Below, piece by piece: positions 16,712 through 25,439 of a stretch of 36,409 nucleotides of DNA. Each line of letters starts with the position of its first letter. The first letter of the stretch is position 1. Location: the NCBI GenBank assembly GCA_902495325.1, contig CABUWK010000021.1, positions 1 through 36,409 of the forward strand, read 5' to 3'. The notes beneath the pieces were generated by a model. The model did not search any database. It was not told where the DNA came from and saw nothing but the letters and a program-made list of their open reading frames with translations. This stretch comes from an uncultured Acidiphilium sp. GTDB taxonomy: Bacteria; Bacillota; Clostridia; Christensenellales; Borkfalkiaceae. The translations under genes and the position numbers were made by a program.

Positions 16712-16714
16712 ATT

Positions 16715-19231
16715 TCACTCGCTCCTCAACGCTTTCACGGGGTCGGCTTTTCCCGCTTTCAGAGAAGGGATCAACCCCGCGACGATCGTAAGCAATACGG
16801 AAGCCGCCAGAAGCCCCGCCGCCTGCGGAAGAGAGATCCCGACAAAGTGTTTCACCCCCGTGATCGAATAAAACAGGGAGTTCAGCGGAAGAACGGCAAA
16901 CGACGTGAAGATAAGCCCCAGCGCCCCCGCAACGAATCCGATAATGCCCGTTTCCGTTACGAAAAGCCGCGCGATGTCCCTTTTTCGCGCTCCGACCGAA
17001 CGCAGGATCCCGATCTCCTTCGTCCGTTCGATCACGGAGACGTAGGTGATGATTCCGATCATGATCGCCGACACCGCAAGCGAAACGGAAGTGAGGGCGA
17101 TGAGGATCGCGCTCACGCCGCCGAGGATCGAACGGATATATTCGATCGCTACGCCTACGTTATCCACATATTCAACCCTGTCTTCTTCCGCTTTTCCTTC
17201 GTTATAGGCGTCGAGATAATCGAGAAGATAATCTTTATCCGCGATCGTTTTCGGATAAAACCGGATCACGGTGGGGATATCGGAATAGCCGAGATCGGCA
17301 AGGGCGTTCTGTTTTTCCTTTTCGGTCGAAAGCGCTCCGCCGCCCTCGAGCACGCTTTTCGTCATATCGGCAAGCTGCGCCGCCACGACCGCAGATCTTT
17401 CGTACGTCGTCCCGCCGAACGTTCCGCCGTAAGAACGAGCCTTCACAAGATCCGTCAGATCCTGGGTATAACAGATCGGGGAAGAAGACAACATGCCGTA
17501 TTGCGCGTCCTCCTTCAAGCGGAAGATCCCTACGATCTTCAGCTCCGTTCCCTTTTTCCCTCCTGCGGCATTGCCGCCGTAGCAATCGATCTTATCCGCA
17601 TTGCCCTCGCCCAGGATCCCGTCGATCTCCTTCCGGATCTCCTCTTTTTTCGTGTCGTTGGGATTGATGAAAATTTTATTTGCGAGGTCGTCCACGATAC
17701 CGATCGTGTTTTCGGAAAAAACTTCCTTCGATTCGTCTTTCTTATAATAATATTCGTCGTTCGTAAGCAGATAAAAGGAACCGAGCGCGCCGTTTAAAAT
17801 ATCGTTGTAAGAATACCCTTCTTTTCCGGAAGAATAAATATCGAGATAATAAGAAGTTAAAAGCGCGTCCGTGATCGAGGAATTTTTCCCGACCACCAGC
17901 GCGAGTTCGTTATAAGCGGACGGATATTTCCCGATGATATCGTATTGCTCGTAAACCATGCTTTTATCGCCGGGAAGCGCCTGCCACCGCTTTGCGTTAT
18001 CGACCATCGCGTCGACCGTTTCCGATCTTCCGCTGCTGCCGAAAGAAACGTTAAACGACTTATAGACGCGCATATTGAGATTATATCCCAAATCGTAACT
18101 CACGCGCTTTCCGTCCGCTTTCGCCACGTAATCGAGATAGTCCTGCGTGATGTGATTCGTAATCGTCGTTTTCGTCGCGTTTTTCAGCGTGTGGTTGATC
18201 GACACGTCCGGCGTGGGCTCGTCCCCCTTTCCCGAGGAAGAAGAACCCGTTTTTTTCGGCTTTACATAGCCGAGCAGAGATTCGAAATAAGGTTCGTAAG
18301 TCGTGGCTTTCGTCGCGACCGTAACGGGCGTTGCGCTCATGGTGTCCCGCTGAACTTTGTCCACGAAAGAATTCAGCCCCGAGCTGCACGCAAGCACGAG
18401 AGAAATGCCGATCACCGCGACGCTCGCCGCGACGGACGTAAGAATGGTTCTCACCTTTTTGCCCGCAAGATTTTTTAAACTGAGTTTCGCCGCGAGCGAA
18501 TAGGGCATGGAAGAATGCTTTTTCGACGCGGGTGCGGAAGGCTTTTCCGGAGCGACGAAAGGATTGCTGTCCGAAACCACTTTTCCGTCCGCAATGCGGA
18601 TGATACGCGTGGCGTAAGCTTCGGCGAGCTCGTCGTTATGGGTCACGACGATCACGAGTTTGTTTTTTGCGATCGACCGCAGAAGATCCATTACCGCCAC
18701 GCTGTTTTTCGAATCGAGCGCACCCGTCGGCTCGTCGGCAAGAATGATCTCGGGATCGTTCACGATCGCCCTTGCGATCGCCACCCTCTGCATTTCTCCG
18801 CCGGACAGCTGTTTCGGCTTTTTGCGAAGGTGATCGGCAAGCCCGACTTTCACGAGGGCGTCGATCGCCCGCTTTCTCCTTTCCTTCGCCCCCACCCCGC
18901 CGATCGTAAGCGCGGTTTCCACATTTTCGATCGCCGTCTGGTGAGAGATCAGATTATAGCTCTGAAACACGAATCCCACTTTTTCGGAACGGTAACCGTC
19001 CCAGTCGGCGTCTTTAAACTCTTTTGTCGAACGCCCGTCGATCAGAAGATCTCCGCTCGTGTAGCGGTCAAGCCCGCCGAGCACGTTAAGAAGGGTCGTT
19101 TTTCCGCACCCGGAATGCCCGAGAATACAGACAAATTCGCTGTCCCGGAAGGCAAGCGAAACGTCGGAAAGCGCTTTCGCTTTCTTTTCCTTCGTTTCGT
19201 ATACTTTTTCGATATGGCGCAATGCGATCAT
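16715..19231 (-). CDS. Fused ABC transporter ATPase-permease (MacB-type)
   Basis: The start at 19231 (MIALRHIEKVYE, with aaagga upstream) gives 838 residues. The ATPase domain (1-225) has Walker A GHSGCGKTT at 38-46, Q-loop at 90, LSGGEMQ at 142-148, ILADEPTGALDS at 163-173 and the H-loop at 198, typical of the LolD/MacB class. A linker leads to TM1 (about 263-282), an outer domain of about 430 residues, and three more helices with SVIERTKEIGILRSVGARKR, the FtsX-type signature. Such type VII transporters work by mechanotransmission, exporting peptides, antibiotics or lipoproteins, or sensing them. Here both halves are on one chain. The neighbouring CPBP gene suggests linked roles. Cargo unknown. 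Confidence 0.92.
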   Translation of the reverse strand: MIALRHIEKVYETKEKKAKALSDVSLAFRDSEFVCILGHSGCGKTTLLNVLGGLDRYTSGDLLIDGRSTKEFKDADWDGYRSEKVGFVFQSYNLISHQTAIENVETALTIGGVGAKERRKRAIDALVKVGLADHLRKKPKQLSGGEMQRVAIARAIVNDPEIILADEPTGALDSKNSVAVMDLLRSIAKNKLVIVVTHNDELAEAYATRIIRIADGKVVSDSNPFVAPEKPSAPASKKHSSMPYSLAAKLSLKNLAGKKVRTILTSVAASVAVIGISLVLACSSGLNSFVDKVQRDTMSATPVTVATKATTYEPYFESLLGYVKPKKTGSSSSGKGDEPTPDVSINHTLKNATKTTITNHITQDYLDYVAKADGKRVSYDLGYNLNMRVYKSFNVSFGSSGRSETVDAMVDNAKRWQALPGDKSMVYEQYDIIGKYPSAYNELALVVGKNSSITDALLTSYYLDIYSSGKEGYSYNDILNGALGSFYLLTNDEYYYKKDESKEVFSENTIGIVDDLANKIFINPNDTKKEEIRKEIDGILGEGNADKIDCYGGNAAGGKKGTELKIVGIFRLKEDAQYGMLSSSPICYTQDLTDLVKARSYGGTFGGTTYERSAVVAAQLADMTKSVLEGGGALSTEKEKQNALADLGYSDIPTVIRFYPKTIADKDYLLDYLDAYNEGKAEEDRVEYVDNVGVAIEYIRSILGGVSAILIALTSVSLAVSAIMIGIITYVSVIERTKEIGILRSVGARKRDIARLFVTETGIIGFVAGALGLIFTSFAVLPLNSLFYSITGVKHFVGISLPQAAGLLAASVLLTIVAGLIPSLKAGKADPVKALRSE

Positions 19232-19232
19232 G

Positions 19233-19847
19233 TTATCTTTCCTTTGTTCCGTCTGTTTTCCGCGTTTTATCCGCAGCCTGCCTATTCCCGGGGTTCCGCC
19301 GCGAAGGACCTTCGCCCGTCCGGGATCTTTCCCCGCCGGGCCTGCCGTTTGCGGAAAATTCCCGCCACGCGGCAATGATCGTTTCCGCTTTTTCCGCCGC
19401 GCCGTAACCGTTCGCGTCCGTCACGAAATCGGCGTATTTCAGATAGAGCGGTCTTCTCTTTTCGTAAAGTTCTTCGATCCCTTCTATGCCCCGCGCGGCG
19501 ATCGGACGGTCCGATTTCAAGATCCGCCCGGCAACCGTCCGGACGGTTGCGTCGAGAAAAACGACGAATGCGTCTTTTTTCAGAAGGCGCATGTTTTCTT
19601 CGCTTAAAATCACGCCGCCGCCAGTGGAGATCACCGCTCTTTTATGCAAAGCCGCTTCCCGCACGGCTTCCCGCTCGTACTCGCGGAACTTCTCCTCTCC
19701 TTCGGTAAGAAAAAGGGTCGGAATATCGCCGTGCTTTTTCTTTATCAGCCTGTCCGTATCGATAAACCGCTTGAACGTTTTTCTCGCGATCTCGAACCCG
19801 ACGCGGCTTTTCCCCGCGCCCGGCATGCCGATCAGAACGATGTTCAT
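19233..19847 (-). CDS. aroK: Shikimate kinase
   Basis: Shikimate kinase motifs are present: Walker A GMPGAGKSRVG, FIDTDRLI (Asp of the shikimate site), EEKFREYEREAV (Arg), STGGGVI, RPIAARG in the lid and RRPLYLKYADF near the end. The enzyme phosphorylates shikimate on the 3-OH. The start at 19847 overlaps the aroQ stop by 4 bp. Odd feature: about 38 residues follow the normal end, an Arg/Gly/Lys-rich tail running to one base before the ABC transporter start. This may be a neutral extension or the sign of an old frameshift. Confidence 0.94.
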   Translation of the reverse strand: MNIVLIGMPGAGKSRVGFEIARKTFKRFIDTDRLIKKKHGDIPTLFLTEGEEKFREYEREAVREAALHKRAVISTGGGVILSEENMRLLKKDAFVVFLDATVRTVAGRILKSDRPIAARGIEGIEELYEKRRPLYLKYADFVTDANGYGAAEKAETIIAAWREFSANGRPGGERSRTGEGPSRRNPGNRQAADKTRKTDGTKER

Positions 19848-20260
19848 AACAAAAAGGAGAGCGCGGCAAGCTTGTAAACGTCCGTTCCGAAGCCGGTGAT
19901 CATTCCCTTGCAGACGGGAGCGATCACGCTTGTTCTCCGGAACTCTTCCCGCGCGAAAATATTGGAAATATGCACTTCCGCCACGGGAACGTTCGTCGCC
20001 GCGATCGCGTCCCGCAGGGCGATGCTGTAATGGGCGTAAGCTCCCGCGTTCAGAACGATCGCATCCGCAGCGCTCTCGCGGATCGCGCGGCAGAGCTCCC
20101 CTTCGATATCCGAGGTGAAAAACTCGCATTCGCAATTTTTCTCTTTGAAATAACGGGAAAGTTCGCCGTTGATCTCGTCAAGCGTTTTCGCCCCGTAAAC
20201 GGAAGGCTCGCGCGCGCCGAGCGACGCGAGATTCACGCCGTTGACAAACAGAAATTTCAT
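19844..20260 (-). CDS. aroQ: Type II 3-dehydroquinate dehydratase
   Basis: This 138-residue protein is the dodecameric type II dehydroquinase. Visible landmarks: N-terminal VNGVNLASLGAREPSVYG with the catalytic Tyr, LNAGAYAHYSIALRDAI (normally NPGAYTHTS), and VPVAEVHISNIFAREEFR with the catalytic His. It removes water from 3-dehydroquinate to give 3-dehydroshikimate. Proline of the NPGA motif is replaced by Ala, a small change. It overlaps aroK and the fusion gene by 4 bp each. Confidence 0.95.
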   Translation of the reverse strand: MKFLFVNGVNLASLGAREPSVYGAKTLDEINGELSRYFKEKNCECEFFTSDIEGELCRAIRESAADAIVLNAGAYAHYSIALRDAIAATNVPVAEVHISNIFAREEFRRTSVIAPVCKGMITGFGTDVYKLAALSFLL

Positions 20261-22422
20261 TCCGATTTTTCCTCCCCCGCGTGTTTCGATAAAGGCATTT
20301 TCTGCCGTACGGCTTTGCCCGTCGTAGCGATTTTACCGGCGATCTTTGCCGTAAGCCCGCCCGATTTTTCTTCCGGCTTCACCTCTTCGATCCCCATATA
20401 TTCCCGGTACAGGGCGAAAGCTTCGTCTTCGGAAGGCTCTTTCCCGGTAAAGATGCAATCGGACAGATATGCCTGGAAAAAGAGCATTTCGAAACCGTTG
20501 ATCGCCGTTTTTCCGAGTTCTTTCGCCGTTTTTAAAAACACCGTTTCGGAAGGGTCGTAAACGACGTCCGCCGCGGCGCCACACACCGCAAGCGTTTCCT
20601 TCCCCACGGGGGATTCTTCCGGATCGATGCGGGAACCAACGCTCGTCGCATTGACCACCACGTCGTACGGACACTCCGGGATCTCCCTTAACACGCAGAT
20701 CGAAGGCAGTTTTTTACGCAACTCGATCGCCGTTTTCGAAGTGCGGTTGTACACGTCCACATTCGCCTTTGCCGAGACGAGGGCGGCGATCACGCTTCTG
20801 CCGGCGCCGCCCGCGCCGACGACGAGCACTTTTTTGCCGGCAACGTCGATCCCGTGGTTTTTCAGCATCATCAGGAAACCCTGACCGTCCGTCGTGTAGC
20901 CGGAAAGCCTTTTCACGGTGTTCACGCTCTTTACCGTTTTCGCGTCACCATAACTTTTCAGCACGTGTTTATACGCTTCGCCTTTATACGGAACGGTCAC
21001 GTTATATCCTTCGTATTCGCGCAGTTCCGAATAAGCGCGCTTCAATCCGTCTTCTTCCGCGTTGATATAGGAATACCCGAAGGTCGCCAGCCCGAATTTA
21101 TCGAGAATGAAAGAATGGATCTGATTGGACGGCGAAGAGGAAACGTTTTTCCCGAGCAATCCGAAATTATTCTTTTTCAGCACGTCGAAAAACCCGGGGA
21201 AGGATATGCTCACGCAGTCTTCGTTATCGATCTCTCCGCCGTAACGGGAACAGACGAGGGCGATCGCCCCGCTCATGGCGATGCGATGATCGCCGTATGT
21301 TTTCACGTCTCCACCGTCGTAACTTTCCACGCCGTTCACCACGAGCCCGCCGTCGATCTTGCGGCACTTGCCGCCCACGGCGTTGATCATATCGGCGATC
21401 GCGACCAGCCTGTCGCATTCTTTATACTGTAATTCGCCCGCGCCGCTGATGATGCTTTCGCCTTTGGCAAGTCCCATCAGAACGGCAAGAACGGGAATAT
21501 CGTCGATCATGCCGGTGATCTCGTCCTCGATGACGTGCGTCGCCGTAAGTTCGCTCTTATACGCCGTGATATCGGCGATCAGTTCGCCGCACAGCATTCT
21601 CTTGTTCGTGATCTCGATCCTTGCACCCATTCTGCGCAGGACGGGAACGATGCCGATGCGGGTCGGGTTCACTCCTACGTTTCTGCACGTGACCTTACCG
21701 AGCAGAAGCCCCAGCGCAAGGAAATAGACCGCGGCGGAAAAATCCCCTCCGATGTAAATTCTTTTCCCTTTCAGCTCGCTTTTTTTCAGAGTGATCGTCT
21801 TCGTTTTCTTATCCACCGAAATATCCGCGCCGAGATAATCGAGCAGGATCTCCGTATGATCGCGCGAACCGCTCTTTTCGTGCACCACCGCTTCCACGCC
21901 GCCCGCGAGAGCGCAGAGAAGGATCGCCGATTTCACCTGCGCGCTGTCGCCCGGCATCGTATATTCGATCGGACGGACTTTCGCCCCTTCCACCAGGATC
22001 GGCGGGACGGAATAATTCGTCAGAGCGACGGTCGCCCCCATTCTCTCAAGAGGGATCTTCATCATTTTCATCGGACGGGAGCAAAGAGATTTATCTCCCT
22101 GCAGAACGGCTTTCACGCCGCTCCCCGCGATCTCTCCGCACAAAAGGCGCATCGTCGTTCCGCTGTTGCCGCAATCGAGTTTCAGCCCGTCGCGTAAGGG
22201 GCGCCCCCCTTTGATCTCGATGATGCCGTCTTTCAGCGTCGCTTTCGCGCCGAGTTTTTTCACGCAGGATATGGTCGCCTGTGTATCTTCGCATATCAGC
22301 GGATGGATCACGTAAGTTTTCCCTTTCGCCATGCTTCCGAGAATGATGGCGCGATGGGTGATCGATTTGTCCGGCGGTACGGCAAACACGCCGTAAAGGT
22401 CATGCCGAGGGTAAATTTTCAT
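20257..22422 (-). CDS. AroA-AroE fusion: EPSP synthase / shikimate dehydrogenase
   Basis: One uninterrupted 721-residue frame joins two enzymes. Residues 1-419 are EPSP synthase: PPDKSITHRAI (17-26), GNSGTTMRLL (85-94), PGDSAQVKSAIL, the Asp-containing MIDDIPVLAVL (305-315) and YGDHRIAMSGA (376-386). Residues 420-680 are shikimate dehydrogenase: FGLLGKNVSSSPSNQIH (shikimate-binding serines), YNVTVPYKGEA with the catalytic Lys480, GYTTDGQGF with Asp512, and NADP-binding VGAGGAGRS (535-543). There is practically no linker. A basic tail of 40 residues follows. The chain thus performs steps four and six of the pathway, on either side of AroK. It overlaps aroB and aroQ by 4 bp. All key residues I could check are present in both halves. 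Confidence 0.94.
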   Translation of the reverse strand: MKIYPRHDLYGVFAVPPDKSITHRAIILGSMAKGKTYVIHPLICEDTQATISCVKKLGAKATLKDGIIEIKGGRPLRDGLKLDCGNSGTTMRLLCGEIAGSGVKAVLQGDKSLCSRPMKMMKIPLERMGATVALTNYSVPPILVEGAKVRPIEYTMPGDSAQVKSAILLCALAGGVEAVVHEKSGSRDHTEILLDYLGADISVDKKTKTITLKKSELKGKRIYIGGDFSAAVYFLALGLLLGKVTCRNVGVNPTRIGIVPVLRRMGARIEITNKRMLCGELIADITAYKSELTATHVIEDEITGMIDDIPVLAVLMGLAKGESIISGAGELQYKECDRLVAIADMINAVGGKCRKIDGGLVVNGVESYDGGDVKTYGDHRIAMSGAIALVCSRYGGEIDNEDCVSISFPGFFDVLKKNNFGLLGKNVSSSPSNQIHSFILDKFGLATFGYSYINAEEDGLKRAYSELREYEGYNVTVPYKGEAYKHVLKSYGDAKTVKSVNTVKRLSGYTTDGQGFLMMLKNHGIDVAGKKVLVVGAGGAGRSVIAALVSAKANVDVYNRTSKTAIELRKKLPSICVLREIPECPYDVVVNATSVGSRIDPEESPVGKETLAVCGAAADVVYDPSETVFLKTAKELGKTAINGFEMLFFQAYLSDCIFTGKEPSEDEAFALYREYMGIEEVKPEEKSGGLTAKIAGKIATTGKAVRQKMPLSKHAGEEKSE

Positions 22423-23447
22423 AAGTCAACCAATATTTCTCCGAATCTTTTTTGCGTTAATACGATCTCTTTCGTTTTTCCTTCCCCCGCGATCGCGACG
22501 AAGGAAACGTTGCTTCCGTTGTTCTTTTTATCCATAAAGGCGATCTCCGCCCCTTTTTCAAGATGGTCGTAAGTCGGTTTTCCGATCAGGGAAAGAAGAA
22601 ATTCTTCCGTTTCCTTCGCGACGGAAGAATCGATCTCTCCGAGTTTTTCCGCTATTTTATTTTCGTAATAAAGCCCTTCGAGAACGTATTCCCCGTGGCT
22701 TTTCTCCCGATAACGCATTTCCAGCATATGCCCGATCGTATGCCCCGCGTTCAGGATCTTTCTTCTGCCGGTTTTTTCTCTTTCGTCTTCGGAGACGATC
22801 TTTCCCTTAAATCGCACGCAATCGGGCACGAGGGAAAGGAGAAAACCGCGGTCTTTCCGCAGGGCGGAATTATCTTTCATCTTTTTCCCGATCGCGGGGC
22901 AAAGCAAAGCCGTTTTCGCGATCTCCCCCGCGCCGGAAAGCCATTCTCTCTCCGGAAGGGTCTTTAAAAAAGCAAAATCCATCAGCACGAAAGCCGGCTG
23001 AAAGAAACTGCCGATCAGGTTTTTGTATTCTCCGAAATCGACCGCCGTTTTCCCGCCGATCGAACTGTCCGCCATGGCAAGAAGGGTCGTGGGAAGGATC
23101 CCGTGATCGATCCCGCGCATGTAAAGAGAAGCGGCAAGTCCGCCGAGATCCCCCGTCACGCCGCCGCCGAAAGAGAGAAACAGATCGTTTCTGTGTAGCC
23201 CCGCTTCCGCCGCCGCGCCGAGAATTTTCCCGAGTTCCCCGAACGTTTTGTTTTCTTCCCCGCCCCGATACGGATAACGATAAGAAGAAAAGCCGAACGA
23301 AAACCCCGTTCTTTCCTCCGCAACTTCGTCCGCCAGGACGAAGGTTTTTCTGCCCGCCGTCTTCTCGGCGAGAACCTTTTCCGCGATCCCTTCTCCGATC
23401 AGGACTTCCGTTTCCTTTCCGCCCGTTACCAGGGTAATTCGTTCCAT
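22419..23447 (-). CDS. aroB: 3-Dehydroquinate synthase
   Basis: From the start MERITLVTGGKE at 23447 the protein has 342 residues. NAD-binding and active-site motifs are clear: LFLSFGGGVTGDLGGLAASL, MRGIDHGILPTTLLAMADSS, IGGKTAVDFGEYKNLIG, SGAGEIAKTALL and the metal-binding NAGHTIGHMLE. It cyclises DAHP to 3-dehydroquinate, the first reaction of this operon. The longer open frame to 23525 lies inside aroC and has non-family sequence, so it is not used; even so the gene overlaps aroC by 22 bases. Confidence 0.96.
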   Translation of the reverse strand: MERITLVTGGKETEVLIGEGIAEKVLAEKTAGRKTFVLADEVAEERTGFSFGFSSYRYPYRGGEENKTFGELGKILGAAAEAGLHRNDLFLSFGGGVTGDLGGLAASLYMRGIDHGILPTTLLAMADSSIGGKTAVDFGEYKNLIGSFFQPAFVLMDFAFLKTLPEREWLSGAGEIAKTALLCPAIGKKMKDNSALRKDRGFLLSLVPDCVRFKGKIVSEDEREKTGRRKILNAGHTIGHMLEMRYREKSHGEYVLEGLYYENKIAEKLGEIDSSVAKETEEFLLSLIGKPTYDHLEKGAEIAFMDKKNNGSNVSFVAIAGEGKTKEIVLTQKRFGEILVDL

Positions 23448-24532
23448 CTCTTTCCGATCTCCGCCATTCTGTCTCCGCCGAGCCGCTGCGAGATCTCCTC
23501 CGTCAGCACGATCGCCGAAACGCATTCCGCGATCACGAGAAGAGAAGGTACCGCAGACACGTCCGACCGTATTTTTGCCGAAACCGTTTCCTCTTTCGTC
23601 GCGCAGTCCGTCGTATGTACGCCGCGCGCCGTCGTAGGGATCGGCTTCATCGCAACCCGGATCACGATGTCCTCGCCGTTCGTCATGCCGCCCTCGACCC
23701 CGCCCGCGCGGTTTGTCTTTCTGTAATAGGTTTCTTTTTCGCGGTCGTAAAAAATTTCGTCCGTGCTTTCCGTTCCGTATTTCCCGGATAAGGCGAACCC
23801 TTCGCCGAATTCCACCCCTTTCACCCCTTGCAGGCTCATGAGCGCGCCGGCAAGTTTTCCGTCGATCTTCCGGTCGAACGCCGTGAAAGAACCGAATCCG
23901 CTTTTCATCCCTCGGATCGTGATTTTTGCCGTTCCGCCGAGAGTGTCGCCGCGTTTCCGCGCTTGCTCCACCTCGTCAAAACCGCCGTTTATCAACATAT
24001 ACAGTGGCTTTTCTTTCGCAGTTAAAATTTCTTCGAACGTATGAGATCCGTCGTCTTTCAGCTTGCCGATCGAATCGACGTACCCGCCGACCGTCACGTC
24101 GAGCTCTTTTAAGTAAGCCAGAGCGATCGCCCCCGCCGCCACGAGCACCGCCGTGGTTCTCGCCGAAGCCCGTTCGGCTACGAGCTCCGCGCTTTCCCAT
24201 CCGAATTTGCGCATTCCGGCAAGGTCCGCGTGTCCCGGACGAAGGGCGGTGAGAGGAATTTTCTCTCTGCCCTCGATAAAAGCGGCGCGGTAATCGTTGT
24301 TTTTCAGTTCGATGCAGACGGGCGCGCCCGTCGTGATGCCGGCATGCACGCCGGAAAGGAAAGAAAACTCGTCGTTTTCGGATTTCTGCCGCTCGCTGCG
24401 CTCTTTACCGCCCCGTCTCAGGCGAAGAAGCTCCGCAACTCTCTTCCGATCGATCGCGATCCCTTCTGGCACGTTTTCGACGATCGCCGTCAACGCCGCC
24501 CCGTGGGATTCTCCCGCCGTGATCACTCTCAT
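23426..24532 (-). CDS. aroC: Chorismate synthase
   Basis: This 368-residue enzyme makes chorismate from EPSP using reduced FMN. Signatures include the N-terminal AGESHGAALTAIVENVPEGI, LRPGHADLAGMRKFGW, RASARTTAVLVAAGAIA (ERSSAReT-type), and AGGVEGGMTNGEDIVIRVAM. Length is usual. It overlaps the lipase-like gene by 4 bp, so the pathway genes are in almost reverse pathway order with the last enzyme first. Confidence 0.97.
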   Translation of the reverse strand: MRVITAGESHGAALTAIVENVPEGIAIDRKRVAELLRLRRGGKERSERQKSENDEFSFLSGVHAGITTGAPVCIELKNNDYRAAFIEGREKIPLTALRPGHADLAGMRKFGWESAELVAERASARTTAVLVAAGAIALAYLKELDVTVGGYVDSIGKLKDDGSHTFEEILTAKEKPLYMLINGGFDEVEQARKRGDTLGGTAKITIRGMKSGFGSFTAFDRKIDGKLAGALMSLQGVKGVEFGEGFALSGKYGTESTDEIFYDREKETYYRKTNRAGGVEGGMTNGEDIVIRVAMKPIPTTARGVHTTDCATKEETVSAKIRSDVSAVPSLLVIAECVSAIVLTEEISQRLGGDRMAEIGKRWNELPW

Positions 24533-25320
24533 ACCTTCTCCTCGTTTCCCGCCGGATCGCCTAAAATCTCCGCGATCGCGGGCGCGGCTTTTTTCGCCGC
24601 CACGTATCCCCGCAGATACATTTCGTCGAACGCGGAAACGGACGCGGCGGAAAATCCGGCAAGATCCGGTTCCACCATAAACGCGCTTTCCCGATATCCG
24701 GCTGCGACCCTGTCTTTCACGGGGACCCCGTTTCCGGGGTACATGTCGTCAAGATATTTTTTCAGTTCCGTCGAAAGCGGTCTTTCCTTGCCGAGGCTCA
24801 CGCCGATCACAAGATCCGCGCCGAGTTTTTTGCACGCGTCCGCAGGGATCGCATTACAAAAAGCCCCGTCTATAAGCCGTTTATCGCCATATTGCGTTGC
24901 ATGAAACACTGGCGGCACCGATGAGGAAGCCGCCAAAGCGGAAGAGAGATCGCCCGAAGTAATACAAACTTCTTCGCCGTTTTCAAGGTCGGTCGCGATC
25001 GCCGCGAAGGGCTTTTTCAGATCGGAAAAATGCGCACCGCCCGTCACGCGGTATAAAAGTTCCGTCAACCCGCCTCCGAACGCAAGAGAAAACAGAGACT
25101 GTATTTCGGTAAAGTGCCACTCGTCGGTCAAAGCGAGCATATCGTCCGAGCGAAGAGACTTTGCGTAAAGAGCCCCTACGACGCTCCCAATGCTTGTGCC
25201 AGCAACCACGTCGAAGGAAAACCCCTCTTCTTCGAACGCCTTGATCGCGCCGATGTGCGCCGCGCCTTTCGCCCCGCCGCTGCCGAGGGCAAGACCGATT
25301 TTACGACCGTAACGATCCAA
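24529..25320 (-). CDS. Patatin-like phospholipase (TTG start)
   Basis: The likely start is TTG at 25320, seven bases after AAGGAG, giving 263 residues starting (M)DRYGRKIGLALGSGGAKG. Patatin features are ordered as expected: oxyanion-hole GSGGAKG (13-19), nucleophile elbow GTSIG (41-45) and the Asp of DGAF (151-154), so the Ser-Asp dyad is intact. No signal peptide is seen, so it would act from the cytoplasm on membrane phospholipids, like RssA/YchK-type bacterial patatins of unknown substrate. It is the first gene of the aro operon, overlapping aroC by 4 bp. Why a lipase leads this operon is unclear. Confidence 0.9.
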   Translation of the reverse strand: MDRYGRKIGLALGSGGAKGAAHIGAIKAFEEEGFSFDVVAGTSIGSVVGALYAKSLRSDDMLALTDEWHFTEIQSLFSLAFGGGLTELLYRVTGGAHFSDLKKPFAAIATDLENGEEVCITSGDLSSALAASSSVPPVFHATQYGDKRLIDGAFCNAIPADACKKLGADLVIGVSLGKERPLSTELKKYLDDMYPGNGVPVKDRVAAGYRESAFMVEPDLAGFSAASVSAFDEMYLRGYVAAKKAAPAIAEILGDPAGNEEKV

Positions 25321-25439
25321 CTCATCTCTCCTTTGCGAGGAAAAACCGGTTGCGGATTTCCTCTGCCTTTCCGCTATGTAACGAACGTAATTACGCTTTC
25401 CGTAAAAATTTGCTCCGCGGCATTTACCGCTCGAAAAAT

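Noticed and set aside
19848..20135. Longer shikimate kinase frame reaching into aroQ
   Set aside because: The extra N-terminal residues are an Arg-rich shadow of aroQ. The Walker A region sits at the expected distance from ATG 19847.
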